Source: Saccharum officinarum (Eukaryota; Streptophyta; Magnoliopsida; Poales; Poaceae). From it: 64,000 nt of DNA. The stretch is from positions 14,861,381 to 14,925,380 of the forward strand of contig CM036221.1 of NCBI GenBank assembly GCA_020631735.1, written 5' to 3'. The notes under the pieces were generated by a model. That model did no database searches, had not been told where the DNA came from, and saw only the letters and a program-made list of their open reading frames with translations. Below, piece by piece: positions 1-12,463 of this stretch (position 1 is the stretch's first letter; each line of letters begins with the position of its first letter). The position numbers were made by a program, and so were the translations under genes.

Positions 1-2823
1 TTGTGGTGGACCGGATTCTTGGACATGTAGACGGCCAACACATTGTCGCAGAACACCACAGTAGCCTTCATGATGGGGAAGTGGAGCTCGCCGAGAAGCT
101 GTCTGAGACAAATGCACTCCGCTGCAGCGTTCGCCACCTCGCGGTATTCCGCTTCGGCGCTGGACCTGGAGACGGTGGGCTGACGCTTCGAGGACCACGA
201 CACCAGCGCGTCGCCGAGGAACACACAGAACCCCGATGTCGACCGTCGAGTGTCAAGGCAGCCGGCCCAGTCGGCATCGGAGTACGCCGTGACATCGAGG
301 TTAGCCGAGGCGCGGATGTGGAGCCCATGTGACGTCGTCCCACAAACGTATCGCAGGATGCGCTTGAGCAGTGCGAGGTGTTGCTGTCGAGGATCGTGCA
401 TGTAGAGACATGCTTGCTGAACGGCGAAGGCGAGGTCCGGTCACGTGATCGTCAGGTACTGAAGAGCTCCGGCGATGCTGCGGTATGACGTCGCGTCGTC
501 GATCGCTGGACCATCAGATGGAAGCTTGCCGTTGGCGTCGATCGGTGTCGAAGCAGCCTTCACTGGGTCAGCGTAGCGGCTTTGGGAGAGGTAGAAGCCA
601 TCGACCTTGCGCTGAACGTCGATGCCAAGGAAGAAGCGCAGTTCACCCATGTCCTTGATAGCGAACTCGGTGCGCAGCTCGGTGACGATCTGTTGAAGCA
701 GCGTAGAGCTCGACGCAGTGATGACCATATTGTCGACGTAGAGGAGGTAGGCGGTGTCGTGGCCGCGGCGCAGTACGAAGAGTGATGAGTCCGATCGGGT
801 AGCCTTGAAGCCCAGCTTGACGACGAACGTGGCGAACCGCGTGAACCACGCGCACGGCGCCTGCTTCAGCCTGTACAAGGATTTGTCGAGCAGGCAAACA
901 GCTTGAGTCTGATCAGCGTCGGGAACCCAATGGGTTGTTGACACAGAACGCGTTCCTCAAGATTGCCATGAAGAAACGCATTCGACACATCGAGTTGCCG
1001 TGTCGGCCAGCGCTTGGAGGCGGCGATGGTGAGCACGGTTCTGATTGTCGCAGGCTTGACCACCGGCGTGAAAGTCTCCTGAAAGTCGATGCCAGCGCGT
1101 TGGTTGAAGCCACGCACCACCCAACGGGCCTTGTACCTTTCCAGAGTGCCAGCTGAGTTAAATTTGTGTTTGAACACCCATTTCCCAGAGATGACATGGG
1201 CACCAGCAGGTTTGTCGACTAGTCGCCAGGTGCGGTTGGCTTGAAGGGCTGAGAACTCGACCTCCATGGCACGACGCCAATTGGGATCACGCAGAGCTTC
1301 ACGGGCGGAGGAAGGAATAGGTGAGATGTTTGTGTCCATGGTCATAGCGTACCGCGGGTTCGGTTTGAAAACGCCGGCCCTTGCGCGGGTGACCATGTGA
1401 TGGCGTGGTGGAGAGGGTGCAAGCGAGGCATGTGGAGGCGAGGGCTCAGACGGAGCTGATGCTGGAGGTGTGGAGGAGGCTGGCATGGCCGGAGACACAG
1501 TGGCTGGTGACTGAACGATAGCCACCGGTGAAGAACGAGACCTAGAGTCGGTGTCGACGTGTGGCGAGTCGCGAACGTGTGTTGCTTGAACGACCCGGCG
1601 ATGCTTAGGATGGTTGTCTGTGGGAAGCATTTGTTCGTCATCCATGTCTGGTGATGAACTGTGCATGGGCAGTGTTGTGACAGGAGATGGTGCTCGGAAA
1701 GGAAACACGGATTCGTCGAACACAACGTGGCGAGACGTGATGACGCGACGAGTGTCAAGATCCAGACACCTGTAGCCACGGTGATCACTGGGATATCCCA
1801 AGAAGACACATGCAGTAGAGCGCGCTGAAAGCTTGTGCGCAGCTGTAGCAGTTTGGTTTGGATAGCAGAGACAACCAAATGTTCTGAGATGGCTGTAGGA
1901 AGCCGGTGCCCCGAGCAGGCGCTCGAACGGCGTGACCGGCGCCGTGGCGTGGCAAGGGCGCCTGTTGACAAGGTAGGAAGCTGTGGAGAGCGCCTCAGCC
2001 CAGAAGGAGTAGGGCATGTTAGCGTGAATAAGAATGCTACGCACACAGTCATTGAGCGTACGTATGATTCGTTCAGCTTTTCCGTTCTGAGATGAACTGT
2101 AGGGGCAAGACAGGCGAAAGGAAATGCCATGTGCGGCAAAATGCTGACGGACAACAGTGTTGTCGAATTCCCTCCCATTGTCAGTTTGAAACGAAATGAT
2201 CGGTAACTGAAATTGTGTCAGTACGTAGGCATGAAAGGAAATCAAGCACTGAGCGACTTCAGACTTAGCTCGTAGTGGAAATGTCCAGAGGTAATGAGTG
2301 CAAGCATCGATTAACACAAGGTAATATTTGAAACCTGAATTACTGGGAACAGGCGATGTCCAGACATCTCCATGTACTAGCTGAAAGGGTACATAACTGA
2401 CAGAAGAGGACGGGAAGAAGGGAAGACGAACATGTTTGCCTAACTGACACGACTGACAAGGATGAGCTAATGACTTTGTACACGTGAAATCGAACTGAGC
2501 TATGGTGCGCTGAAGGGTGTCGCGGCCGGGATGCCCAAGGCGTTGATGCCACAGGTCGACAGAAGAGGAGCTGGACAGCAGCGCCTCTGGATGTGCCCGG
2601 AGAGGATACAGCTCGCCGTCACTGTTACATCGGAGCATCTCCTTCCGGGTTGGAAGATCCTTAATAGAAAAACCACAGGATCAAACTCTATCGACACATT
2701 GTTATCACGAGTGAAGGAACGCACTGAGATCAAGTTCTTGACAAGATGGGGGGAAATAAGAACATTGCTCAAATGAAAGGGTGTGCCCGATATAGAAGAT
2801 GTGGCGGTGTGTGTGACAGGCAT
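1..2823 (-). pseudogene. copia pol polyprotein, broken by frameshifts and stops
   Basis: Several reading-frame segments together make a copia polyprotein. Segment 2500-2823 is the end of the protease region (LVKNLISVRSF). Segment 866-2638 carries GAG-pre-integrase (LWHQRLGHPG), the integrase core with TDNGREFDN and a later Glu in QNGKAERI, and the start of RT with LDVSNAFLHG. Segment 441-944 holds the rest of RT. The catalytic YVDD box near 730-745 reads YVDN, so the second catalytic Asp is lost. RNase H (SDADWAG, AEAEYREVA) follows a TGA at 441-443, where related copia proteins have Trp. The element cannot encode an active polymerase. Related to the copia element at 32035-36499 but more diverged. 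Confidence 0.9.
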
Positions 2824-2883
2824 GGTGGCACCATTGCCGACAGTAATCGGAGAAGAAGAAAGAAGACGGCGGGCATTGGGAAA

Positions 2884-2961
2884 AGTGCTTCCAAGGAAGG
2901 TTTCCGCGAGGTCAGGGTGGCACCAGTGCTTCCAAGGAAGGTTTCCGCGAGGTCAGGGTGG
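2884..2961. repeat. 41-bp tandem duplication in the copia protease region
   Basis: A 37-base unit starting AGTGCTTCCAAGGAAGG occurs at 2884-2920 and again, identically, at 2925-2961 (period 41). It lies at the junction between copia sequence and the LINE. The unit is not a multiple of three, so it shifts the copia frame. Confidence 0.9.
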
Positions 2962-5900
2962 ACAAGGAGCTAAGCAAGAAACGCAAAACCAACCCAGTGC
3001 TGATAGATTAAGCTACAGGGCAGGCCGGCCCCGTTCCACTGCACATGCTGCAAGACTGGGGAGTGAAGTGTGGTGTAGCTCCTGGTGAGCTCACTGAAGA
3101 TGCGCTGCTCCAGGCGCCTGCACCAAATGTTGCCAATGATAGTACCTGAAGCAATGCCGTGGACTAGGAGACAGAGATACTGCACCGCATCAAGCTTGTC
3201 TCAGATCCTGTCAAGCAGTGCCTTTAGTTACTCTATCCTTTCATCGTTAAGTTTGAACTCAGTTTATTATCTGTGTCCTAGTATCAACTCATGTTATCGT
3301 TCCCTGTGGATGTCAGTCGCTAGCACTCTTTGGTTTGTGAACTGCAGAACCCCTATTATACTTGTTTTTATTTATCTTGGGTCTCTGTTTCCATGTGCTG
3401 CTGTGATGATGTTTGAGTTTTCCTTCCAATCTGTTAATCCTCCTAATGATGCTAGCTACATCAGGGCTGTCTTTATCTCCCATTTGTTTCCACGATGAAT
3501 TCACGAAATTGGCACATATTATGTTGGAATATTCGGGGGATAAATGGCTCTGACAAATGAGATGCTGTTCGGGATAAAATTGAGGAAAGTGCCTGCTCGA
3601 TCATCTGTCTGCAAGAAACGAAGAGAGAAAGTTTTGAAATGTCTTTCATCAGAAAGTTTGCACCTAGATGTTTTGATTGTTTCGATTTCATTCCCTCCGT
3701 AGGTGCATCGGGTGGTATTTTGGTGCTTTGGAACAGTGCAAATTTCAAGGGAGTTTTCCTCGATAAGAAATCTTTCGGTATCACCCTAAACTTCACTTCG
3801 GTCCACAATAATGAAAATTGGAAATTGACAAATGTTTACGGCCCTTGCACTGAACCTGCTAGAACAGATTTTGTCAGTTGGTTCAGAAACCATGAGATAC
3901 ATGATGACGAGAACTGGATGTTTCTTGGTGATTTTAATTTTTATCGGTCTCTAAGTAACCGAAACAAACCTGGTGGCTGCCTCTCTGATACCTTCATCTT
4001 TAATGATGCTATTGGCCACCTCGGCTTAGTTGAGTTACCCCTAGAGGGAAGAGCATTCACCTGGAGTAACATGCAAGCTGACCCTTTGCTTGAACAATTA
4101 GATTGGTTCTTCACATCTCCAAATTGGACGATCGATTACCCAAACACTGAAGTTCTACCCATGGCTAAGATTACATCTGATCATATCCCCTGCAAGGTTG
4201 TCATCAGCACCTCCATGCCCAAGTCCAATATTTTCCGTTTTGAAAATTATTGGGTTGAGCAAGATGATTTCATTGAGGCAGTTCAGAACTCCTGGCTTAC
4301 CTCTCCTACTTTGCACACAGCAACCAAAACCATTTCGTCCAAATTCAAAAACTTGAGGTCTGCCCTCAAGTCGTGAAGCAAGAAGATTTCCAACCTCAAA
4401 CTCCTTATAAGCAACTGTAATGCTGTCATATGCTTTCTAGATGAATTGGAAGATAGAAGATGCCTCTTTAATCCCGAGATTAACCTCAGATCAGCTGTCA
4501 GAAAACAACTGGAAATATGGTTGAAATGCAAGAATTTGTATTGGAGGAAGCGATACACAGTGAACAGAATAAAGCTAGGTGATGAATGCACCAAGTTTTT
4601 TCATGGAATGGCAACTATTTCATATAGGCGTAATTCCATCTCTCAGTTGCTGAATGAACACGGTGTTTGGGTCCAGGACCATGAAAGCAAGGCTGGCTTG
4701 CTATGGAACTCTTTCAAAAGCCGGTTGGGTGTTTCAACAAATCCAGTTATGCTCTTTAATCTTGACAGCCTCATTGCTCCTGTAGATGGCATAGATGATT
4801 TCGCTGCCCCATTTCTGCATGAGGAAATTGATAAAGTTATTAGATGTATGCCACCAGACAAAGCACCGGGACCTGACAGCTTCAACGGCTTATTTTTAAA
4901 AGAAGTGTTGGTCTTTTATCGAGAATGACTTTTACTCCCTTTGCTCTGAATTTTACTCAGGATCAGCTGATTTGGAGAGCATCAACACTTCTTTTATTAC
5001 CTTGGTACCCAAGAAACCGCAGCCAGAGACGGTCAATGACTTTAGACCGATCTCTCTTCTGAACATTGGACTCAAAGTCTTGACAAAGATACTTGCTGAC
5101 CGACTGCAGACAATGATCCTCAACCTGGTGCACCGCAATCAATATGGCTTCATCCGCTCACGCTCAATCCAAGACTGCCTAGCTTGGAGCTTTGAATATA
5201 TTCATCAGTGTCACCAGTCAAGGAAGGAAGTAATTATCCTCAAGCTTGATTTCGAAAAAGCGTTTGACCTAGTGGAGCATGCAACAATTCTGCAAGTCCT
5301 AATGCATATGGGCTTTCCTTCAAAGTGGGTTGATTGGGTGCGTGCCATTCTATCATCAACATCATCAGCTGTGCTACTCAATGGGGTACCAAGGAGATTT
5401 TTTAAATGTAAAAGAGGGGTTCGTCAAGGAGATCCACTGTCACCTTTGTTGTTTGTTTTGGCGGCTGAGTTACTACAAATTCTAATTAATAAGGCTGCCG
5501 CACTGGAATTGCTCAAACCCCCTATACCTCAGCCAACTGATGACTTCCCGATCGTGCAATACGCCGATGATACCCTGCTGCTCTTGCAAGCCGATGCAAG
5601 ACAGCTGGTTTTTCTTAAAGCACTTCTTCATAGCTTTGCAGAATCCACAGGTCTCAAGGTCAACTACGGAAAGTCTCAAATGATTCCCATCAATGTTCCT
5701 CATGAGAAGATGGTTATCCTAGCAAATACCTTCGGCTGTGAAATTGGTGTGATGCCGTTCATTTGCCTTGGCTTGCCAATGGGCACGACCAAGCCGAGAG
5801 TTGATGATTTTGTTCCTATGATGGATAGAGTGGAGCGACAATTATTTGTTTGTTCAACATGGCTTTCTTATTCGGGTCGTTTGGAGATGCTCAATTCAGC

Positions 5901-7182
5901 TATCACGCCAATCACTACTTATGCCATGTGTACTCTTCGGTTACCGAGAGGTGTCATAGAAAATATTGACAGAGCAAGAAAGCAGTGTTTATGGCATGGT
6001 AATGATGTAGAAAAGAAAGGAGGAAACTTGGTTGCATGGCAGATAGTGCAACAACCAAAAGACAAGGGTGGCCTCAGAGTGCTTAATCTGCGTTTACAGA
6101 ATGATGCTCTCCTTTTGAAGCAGCTAGATAAGTTCTATAATAAAGTTGATACTCCCTGGGTTCACTTGGTCTGGAACAAATATTACACCTCCAAAGTCCC
6201 TCATGCTGCTCGAGAGGTAGGCTCCTTCTGGTGGAAAGACATACTCAGGTTAAACATCATTTATAGAAGTATAGCCACATGTACAATTGGTGATGGTTCC
6301 ACAGTCAGTTTTTGGGATGATTTGTGGGCAAATTCAGTGCTCTCGGTTCAATATCCTCATTTGGCTTCTTTTGCAAAGAAACCTGATGCCTCAGTCCTCG
6401 AAGTCATGCAAACTGAAGATCTGGATGCCCTCTTTATGCTGCCGTTATCCACAGAAGCTTTTGAAGAGCTGGAGAGCCTTCAGGTGCAGCTCCAAAACCT
6501 GCCCTATGATGGCACCACTGCAGATAGTTGGTCACCTAATTGGGGTAACAAATATTCATCAAGGCGTTTTTATCAGGAAGTCTTTCAGCAAGTTCATGCT
6601 CACCCAGTCTTCAAGTTCATCTGGAAGTCAAAATGCACGCCGCGTGTCAAGTTTTTTGTTTGGTTGGTTCTGGTGGATCGCCTAAACACGAAGGCAATGT
6701 TGCAGTGACGTCACATCAATATCCAAGATGATCCAATTTGCGTGATGTGCAGCGAGGGAGAGCATGAAACTATTGAGCACCTCTTTTTCACCTGTCCCTT
6801 TGCCAAGGCTTGCTGGGAGGCCATCGATTTTACATGGGACGAATCACTGGATCTATTGGACAGGTTGATCATGGGGAGTGCAGCACATCCTCTACCTTTC
6901 TTCACTGAAGCAGCAATGGTGGCGGCCTGGGAGCTTTGGAAGCTGCGTAATGACAAAGTTTTTCAAAGAAGAGATCCTACTTTGCAATTGTGGCTGTCTA
7001 ATTTTAAGAACCAGTGTCTTCTTCAATCTCTTAGATTTAAGGATGAGCTTAGGTCATCTTTCTGTTTTTTGGCTAGATGCATTCAGTTAATTTGTATGTA
7101 AGTTGACCCTCTGTTCCTTTATTAAAAAGTAACATAAATTTGGCTGTGGGGATCTCCCCCACAGATTTTACCGTCAAAAAAA
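2962..7182 (+). mobile_element. L1-type LINE, decayed, forward orientation
   Basis: A non-LTR retrotransposon with a 3' A-run at 7175-7182. From the left it has a remnant resembling the tail of a plant LINE ORF1 (LQDWGVKCGVAPGELTED, about 3030-3110), then an endonuclease domain (3495-4376), reverse transcriptase (4446-6708) and a zinc-binding C-terminal domain (6742-7101). The 5' end is not defined exactly. The base after the A-run begins the block shared with 60605 onward, so the LINE inserted into that duplicated block. No target duplication was found on the left. Confidence 0.88.
3495..7101 (+). pseudogene. LINE ORF2: endonuclease, reverse transcriptase, zf-RVT
   Basis: The ATG at 3495 opens a typical plant L1 ORF2 (NWHILCWNIRGI). 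The endonuclease segment includes LQETKRE and GDFNFYRS. The RT segment has DKAPGPD, QYGFIRSRSIQDC, QGDPLSPLLFV and the catalytic YADD box at 5560-5571. The end has CVMCSEGEHETIEHLFFTC, the zf-RVT cysteine/histidine cluster. The frame is interrupted by TGA at about 3558, 4374 and 6706 and by a one-base shift near 4905. Two of the stops are consistent with Trp codons mutated to TGA and one with Arg CGA to TGA. The enzyme order is intact but the protein cannot be made in one piece. Confidence 0.9.
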
Positions 7183-7994
7183 ATGGTATTGTAATATGCA
7201 ATGTACTGCTCTCTGAATATGCAATGAATCTTCAGTAATGGCAGTACGTATGACAACGCTCTGTAATGAAATGTGATGCTCTCTGCATATGCAATGCAAT
7301 TGTTGCTCTCTGAAATGAATGTGTGCTCCTGCTGCCTGATATTAATTAATGGGCTATTGGCCAATGAGTTTCCATTCAGATGGCAATGCAAAATGAATCA
7401 TTTGCATGATAGAAACTGCATCATTCACTTCCTCAGATTGACAGGATTTTGCCAGCCTGCAGGTGTCAAAACAAAAGTGAAGTGAACCTAGTGTGGCAAA
7501 ATGCTCCCAGAACTGAACATTACAGGCAGATCTTGGAAACCCAGTTACTTCACCAAAAGAAAGTGAACTGCATGCAGTGCTGCCGTTTCCTGCTGCATTG
7601 AGCATATGTTGGCCTTTTCTTTCATCTAAACACTACATAATACAATCTGAACTGCCTACTTCTTCCATAAAAAAAGGGGAAGCACGGTCTAGTTTACAGC
7701 ACTGATGATGGAAGTTTGATCAATTCCATTGAGCCGTTCATGCACAAGATAGCGGGACCAAGGCAGGCCAAGACTTATACGCACAAAGAATACAAGATTG
7801 AAGAGAGCAGCTAGCTCGATCGTGCCCTTCTTCGAGATCGACTCTTCGCGACGTTTGTCATGCACTTTTACGTCGCCCTCGAGCCTCTGGGCCGACTACC
7901 GCGCTAGTCTGAGCCTCTGAGGGTTAGCTTCCCTGCCGGCGCTACATGTGCCCGACGTTCCGACGTACAAATCGCTATCTTCTGTAATGTGATC

Positions 7995-8068
7995 TTGGGC
8001 TAGGCTATCCAACGGCGAAAGAGAGAGAACGAGCTCATATGTTGTTTGGGCTAGGCTATCCAACGGCG
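7995..8068. repeat. 23-bp direct repeat, two copies
   Basis: TTGGGCTAGGCTATCCAACG plus three further bases occurs at 7995-8017 and 8046-8068, inside the part of the block with no match at 60-61 kb. It may mark a small insertion or slippage. No function is visible. Confidence 0.7.
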
Positions 8069-8475
8069 TATTGACCCGGAGACAGATTGTGTTTGGGCCT
8101 TCTGCTGCAATTTGTAATGCGATCTTTATACTGGATTTTTTTTACGACCACCACAGCTGATTCAGCATCTACAGAGCTGCGGATATGATTCGGCATTTGG
8201 ACACAGATGTAACCAACACGTAGCACTGCATGTTTCAAAACTGACCAAACAAGATGCATCCGATCAGGACGATGATCCATTGTAACAAGTCTAGATCATA
8301 TGCATACAGACTGAAACAAAGCAAAGTTCCAAGCAAGGGGAATGCAGTAATGTGAACTTTCTGTTCCACACCAATCACCTTCACGAAACCCCTGAGAGTG
8401 TAATCTTGAACTCGCAATGACACAACGACGAAATCACATTCCAGGTGCTTCAACAATGCAGGGATGGTTACTTCT

Positions 8476-8577
8476 TCACTCGCTGTTCAGTAACGGCCTC
8501 AGAGCCTTGACCACGATGTTCATTCCAGGCCGGGTGTCTGGCACGCCGTCTAAGCACAGGGCAGCAACAAAAGCCAT
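8476..8577 (-). pseudogene. Orphan last exon of a PTI1-like kinase
   Basis: A 102-base open segment with a 3' splice acceptor (AG just before 8577) and a TGA at 8476-8478 aligns codon for codon with the last exon of the PTI1-like copy at 61268-61369. It retains NIVVKALRPLLNS but has lost the conserved QYE..FRP core: the equivalent residues read LDGVPDTRPG. No upstream kinase exons accompany it; from about 8890 transposon sequence follows. This is a stranded fragment, not a gene. Confidence 0.8.
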
Positions 8578-8870
8578 CTGTTTGCCAAACGAAATCAAGA
8601 ATTACACACACACACACAAGAAAATAAAAGTTCTTTTGTTTAGAGTACTACTACTTTCAGAAGAAGGATATATTGTTCTCTTCTCTTCTAAGACTAAATA
8701 CCGATATTAGTTTCAATTCTAAAGAGTAGCAAATTCAGCAAATATGATTTGCTTATGGTTTTCAGTTTAATTTGGTGTGTACCTGCTCCATAGAAAGTCA
8801 TACCCTTAGTTAAATTGTCTGTTTATACTCTTTTTCAAAATAATATGAATGTTTAAGTCAACAGAAAGAA

Positions 8871-9079
8871 GATAGAAGTTTTAAAAAAATACAAGAGTGG
8901 CCGCCTCCGGCCCGACCAAAACCATGAAGAGGCTACATTTTGAATATGACAACCCTGGGATCAACCTAAACTACGCGCGCGGCCTATGGCTCCATGGCCG
9001 GAGGCCAGCGAGCTTGGCCACCGGACATCCCCTGCAAGCTGGAAACAACTCGACGAGGGCCTCAACATCTAGGTTGCCC
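8871..9079. other. Short stretch without recognisable gene
   Basis: Ends the duplicated block and leads into the zinc-knuckle fragment. A 63-codon forward frame at 8897-9088 has no recognisable motif and is probably chance. Confidence 0.4.
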
Positions 9080-9940
9080 TCAAAGTAGGAGTCGTACGAA
9101 CGTTTGGCCGCAGAGGAAGGCGCGCTGAAGGTTCCAAGAACCCGATCCTCTCCATAAGCAGTACTTCGCCGCGTTTGAATGCCGGGATGTGATCCATCTG
9201 CTGAGCAACAATCCGCCTTCTCCTAAGGGGCAAGGACCGCTTGGGCGGTGGCTTCTACTTGGGAGGGGACTGATGAGGGGTGGCTGCCTCACCACCAGGA
9301 CCTCCTTGGTGAACCTGGCCAAGCGCGCCGCGGCCTCCCTAGGAGAAGGCGAGTCATCCACCGTTGGCGCCACAGCGCCCGCAATCAGAGGTGACGTGCC
9401 CTGTAGAGGCGACGATGGGGGCGACTCATGGTCCGTCGTGCACTGAGGGACCGTCGACGTAGGGTCCCACAACAAAGCTTGATCCTCCGGAGACAGGCAG
9501 CTGGGAGCCTGTGTGACCTTCGGTCGAGACGCGGCAAGCAGGGCGACAAGCTCGTCTAGCATCGGGTCGACTGAGATGAGCCGAGCAGGGGGATCTGCGC
9601 ACACGCACAGTGCCTCCGCCAATGGGTCAGGCTCGAGGAAGCAGCGTGCGATAGTCGAAGCGGTGGCGTCTTCAGTGGAGTCGGCAGGTGTGTCGTCCAT
9701 CGCCGGTTTACCACCGTAGCGCCGGCGTCGTCTCCGGCGACGATGGGTGCCGTTGGCACCCCCCACGACCCCAGCACGGTCCCATCTACGGTCAGAGGAC
9801 CGTCGAGTGGTGCGTGATGGGAGGGCGGTGGGTAGCCGGCACGTAAGTGGCGAGGCCGGCCCTGCCATTCGGCGTCGCCTTGGACCAACCACAGTCCCTA
9901 GCGAGGTGGCCGAAGCCGCGGCAGCATAGACAACGTCGAG
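9080..9940 (-). pseudogene. Zinc-knuckle (CCHC) transposon-derived protein fragment
   Basis: The reverse strand at 9891-9932 encodes a perfect CX2CX4HX4C zinc knuckle (CLCCRGFGHLARDC), typical of gag-like or LINE ORF1-like proteins abundant in grass genomes. Downstream the knuckle frame meets a stop. A second frame continues to 9080 with PSPREAAARLARFTKEVLV and PPLISPLPSR, which resembles the variable C-terminal region of the same family. A frameshift therefore separates the two parts. No RT or other domain is adjacent. The exact parent element is not identified. Confidence 0.6.
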
Positions 9941-10424
9941 GCAACCGGCAAGTCACCACTCGGTGCGAGAATGAGAGGCCCTAGTTGGCCCGTTTTCTCC
10001 ACCGATGAGTACGGCCCGTGTTGAACGTGACAGATACATTATGAAATATATTTTTTGTAATATACCTTTTTGATGTGATAGATGTGAATAGTTTTATCTA
10101 TAAATTTGGTCAAACTTAACATAGTTTGACCTAGTACAAACTTGGATCCCTTATATTTTATTGCACTAAAAAGGGATTATAACTAAAAAATAATAATAGC
10201 ACATATGGGAGGGAAGAGAAACAGAAAAGAATCGGTCTGAAACCACCCTCTGGACGATTCAAGAGCCCTGGCAAAATACATGAAATGTTTCTCGGCGGAA
10301 GCATTTCACTTGTCACCCATTTGGCGTCGTTTCACACGATTCTCGGGAGAATCAGAATCGATTCGATCAGCCAAACGGCTCCTAAAGGAAAATTTCTTTC
10401 TCCTCTGATTTCATAGGAAAATAC
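9941..10424. other. AT-rich intergenic DNA, possible MITE remnants
   Basis: No credible coding frame. A short segment around 10110-10135 with AAACTTAACATAGTTTGACC resembles the interior of grass Stowaway MITEs, but ends with target duplications could not be found. Confidence 0.4.
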
Positions 10425-10682
10425 TACCTCCGTCCCTCAATGAATAAATTCATCGACTCATCTTAAGTCAAACTCTTTTATGTTTAATCGAAATTTATAG
10501 AAAAAGTATAAATAATTATGACATCAAATGAGCATATTATGAAAATATAGTTTATGATGTATTAAAGATACTAATTTAGTGTTATAAATCTCAATGCTTA
10601 TTTTTATTAATTTGGTCAAACTTTGAAAAAGTTTGACTTAAAACAGTTTTAGAAATTGGTTTATTCAGAGACAGAGGGAGTA
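10425..10682. mobile_element. Stowaway-like MITE (Tc1/mariner type)
   Basis: Left end TACCTCCGTCCCTCAATGAA and right end ...CAGAGACAGAGGGAGTA form imperfect terminal inverted repeats, bounded by TA on both sides (10425-10426 and 10681-10682). The AT-rich interior contains TTTGGTCAAACTTTG, common in Stowaway elements. About 258 bp, non-coding. Confidence 0.85.
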
Positions 10683-11564
10683 ACTGGAAAAAAAAATCCA
10701 CTCATAACTCATGAGAAATAATTTGTGCACAAGAAACAATGACAAGCAAGGAATTAATGGCTACAGTTGGCGCCTAATCAAGCAGGTGCTCTCCATAGAC
10801 ATCTTATTGGGCATTCGTTTCATATCCAGTTTTCAACACACCCAGATTTTAAAAACAGCGTAGAAGAGTTTTATTTCCATGAAACTATCTCCACTCCCAT
10901 GAAACTCTTATCACCTCTCTCTTCATTAATACAGTGCCATGTTAGCATATTTAATGTCTATGAAACTCTATGAAATCTCCATTGAGATTGGCCTTAAGCC
11001 ACCTCCAACGATTAGCTCTAAGCTAGTATTATATGCCACATGGAGGAGAGAGGTCAAAAATCTTTGAGGTAGCGGGAAGAGAAGAGCTAAGCTTTTTGGG
11101 TATCCTAATGGCTTGCGTATGAAATATAACTACTCTCTCTCTCTCTCTCTCCTGATAGGATTGAATAAAAAAACACATTACATGTGGACACATAGGATGA
11201 GATGATATCTATGAGTTGATACTTAACTCTTGTTATAGGAGGAGCCCTTAGGGCAGGATACCTAGGTGGAATAAAGGAGTAACATGAATTTTTTCTTAAA
11301 TTTCCTTTGGAGTTCCTTGGTTTTTTTCCTGTGCCCAGCCAAGCACATAATTCCACACAATTCCTATATTTTCAATTTCTTAGGTTTACACATGCATTCC
11401 TACCATATTCGTGTATTTTTTTTTCTATTTCCGTGTTTACTCGTTCCTGCATTCTAAAGGGGGGCTTAGTGTCTCTTTGAAACACATGAAGAAATCATGC
11501 AGGAATTTCATTTTTGTCCATGAGCTTAAAATTGTTTTAGTTGTTGAAATGAAAAGGATGAAAT
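10683..11564. other. AT-rich intergenic DNA with a CT microsatellite
   Basis: No gene recognised. The CT-repeat lies near 11132-11152. A repeated word CATGAAACT(CT) around 10880-10975 suggests a further decayed MITE, but no terminal repeats were resolved. Confidence 0.45.
11132..11152. repeat. (CT)n microsatellite, about 10 units
   Basis: An uninterrupted run of CT dinucleotides. Confidence 0.9.
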
Positions 11565-11762
11565 TACTCCCCCATCCCAAAAATAAGTGTCATTCTTGAT
11601 TCTCGATGAGTCAAATGCTTTTGAAATACATAATTAGTATCATTAGATAGATTGTTGAATCTATTTTGATAATAAACTTATTTTCTACAAACCTAGTCAA
11701 ATGTAAGAAAGTTTGACCAACATGAATACCGTAGCGATACTTATTTTGGGATGAAGGGAGTA
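11565..11762. mobile_element. Stowaway-like MITE
   Basis: Starts TACTCCCCCATCCCAAAAAT and ends TTTTGGGATGAAGGGAGTA. The inverted ends match over about 25 bases, with TA flanks at both sides. 198 bp, non-coding. Confidence 0.88.
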
Positions 11763-12209
11763 CAATTGGACGATATGATATCTGAATTGGAGAAGGATCC
11801 GAACAATCCAATTTTCATATTCGATGATGTTCCGATCTATATAATGTTGAAAGTGTGCTATCCAATTTAATTTGATAGTGGCACGATGCCAAAAACACCA
11901 GTACCCTAATGATGATTGTCCATCTATCGCGGATGGTCCTAGAGCTTAAGACGTGACATCACATTATTCTGTGTACTACAAGGGATGAAGTTGAGCCAAA
12001 AAAAAAGATCTAAAACTAAAACGCACTTTGATATAGTTCATATATGAAATTGAACCCCAAATATAAAGTTTAAGGACTAAAATAACCACTTTGAGTTTTT
12101 TTTTATGAAACTAGGCCCAAAGAGAAAAAAAATTGAGAACTAATATGATCCTTTTGAAAGTGTAGGAACTGAGCCTTGAGTAATACGCGAAGGGCCAATA
12201 CTCTAACGG

Positions 12210-12463
12210 TACTCGCTCTGTCCCCAAAAAGAATGCACATCGTCTTGTTTTCAAGAATTCATTTTAAAAGGTTACTAGATATATAAAAAATGGTAATATT
12301 TATGATGCCTAATAAGTATCATTAAATTAATACTAAAAATATGTTTATGATAAACATATCTAGAGATATAAATGTTTATACTATTTTTTATAAATTTAAT
12401 TAATAAAAAAGTTCGATACATGAAAAAAATGAGATGTGCATTTTTTTGGGACGGTGAGAAATA
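12210..12463. mobile_element. Stowaway-like MITE
   Basis: Left end TACTCGCTCTGTCCCCAAAA with AGAATGCACATC pairs with the right end GATGTGCATTTTTTTGGGAC followed by GGTGAGAAATA. TA flanks are present. The interior is AT-rich and non-coding. Confidence 0.85.

Larger units (their letters stand above)
1..2961 (-). mobile_element. Ty1/copia retrotransposon, internal region, truncated
   Basis: Reverse-strand pol-coding DNA of a copia element enters at the window edge and stops near 2961, where LINE sequence begins. Order on the reverse strand is protease, GAG-pre-integrase, integrase, reverse transcriptase and RNase H, which is the copia order (integrase before RT). No LTR lies inside the window. 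The 3' LTR would be to the left, and the gag end appears replaced by the LINE. Confidence 0.9.
7183..8870. repeat. Duplicated block, diverged copy of 60605-61655
   Basis: Sequence after the LINE A-run (GGTATTGTAATATGCAATGT and onward) matches 60610 onward with scattered substitutions to about 7560. It matches again from about 8300 to 8870 (against 61120-61640). The middle, about 7600-8290, has no counterpart in the other copy. The match includes the last exon of the PTI1-like kinase and part of its upstream intron, so this is a broken genomic duplicate rather than a transposon family hit. Confidence 0.8.
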
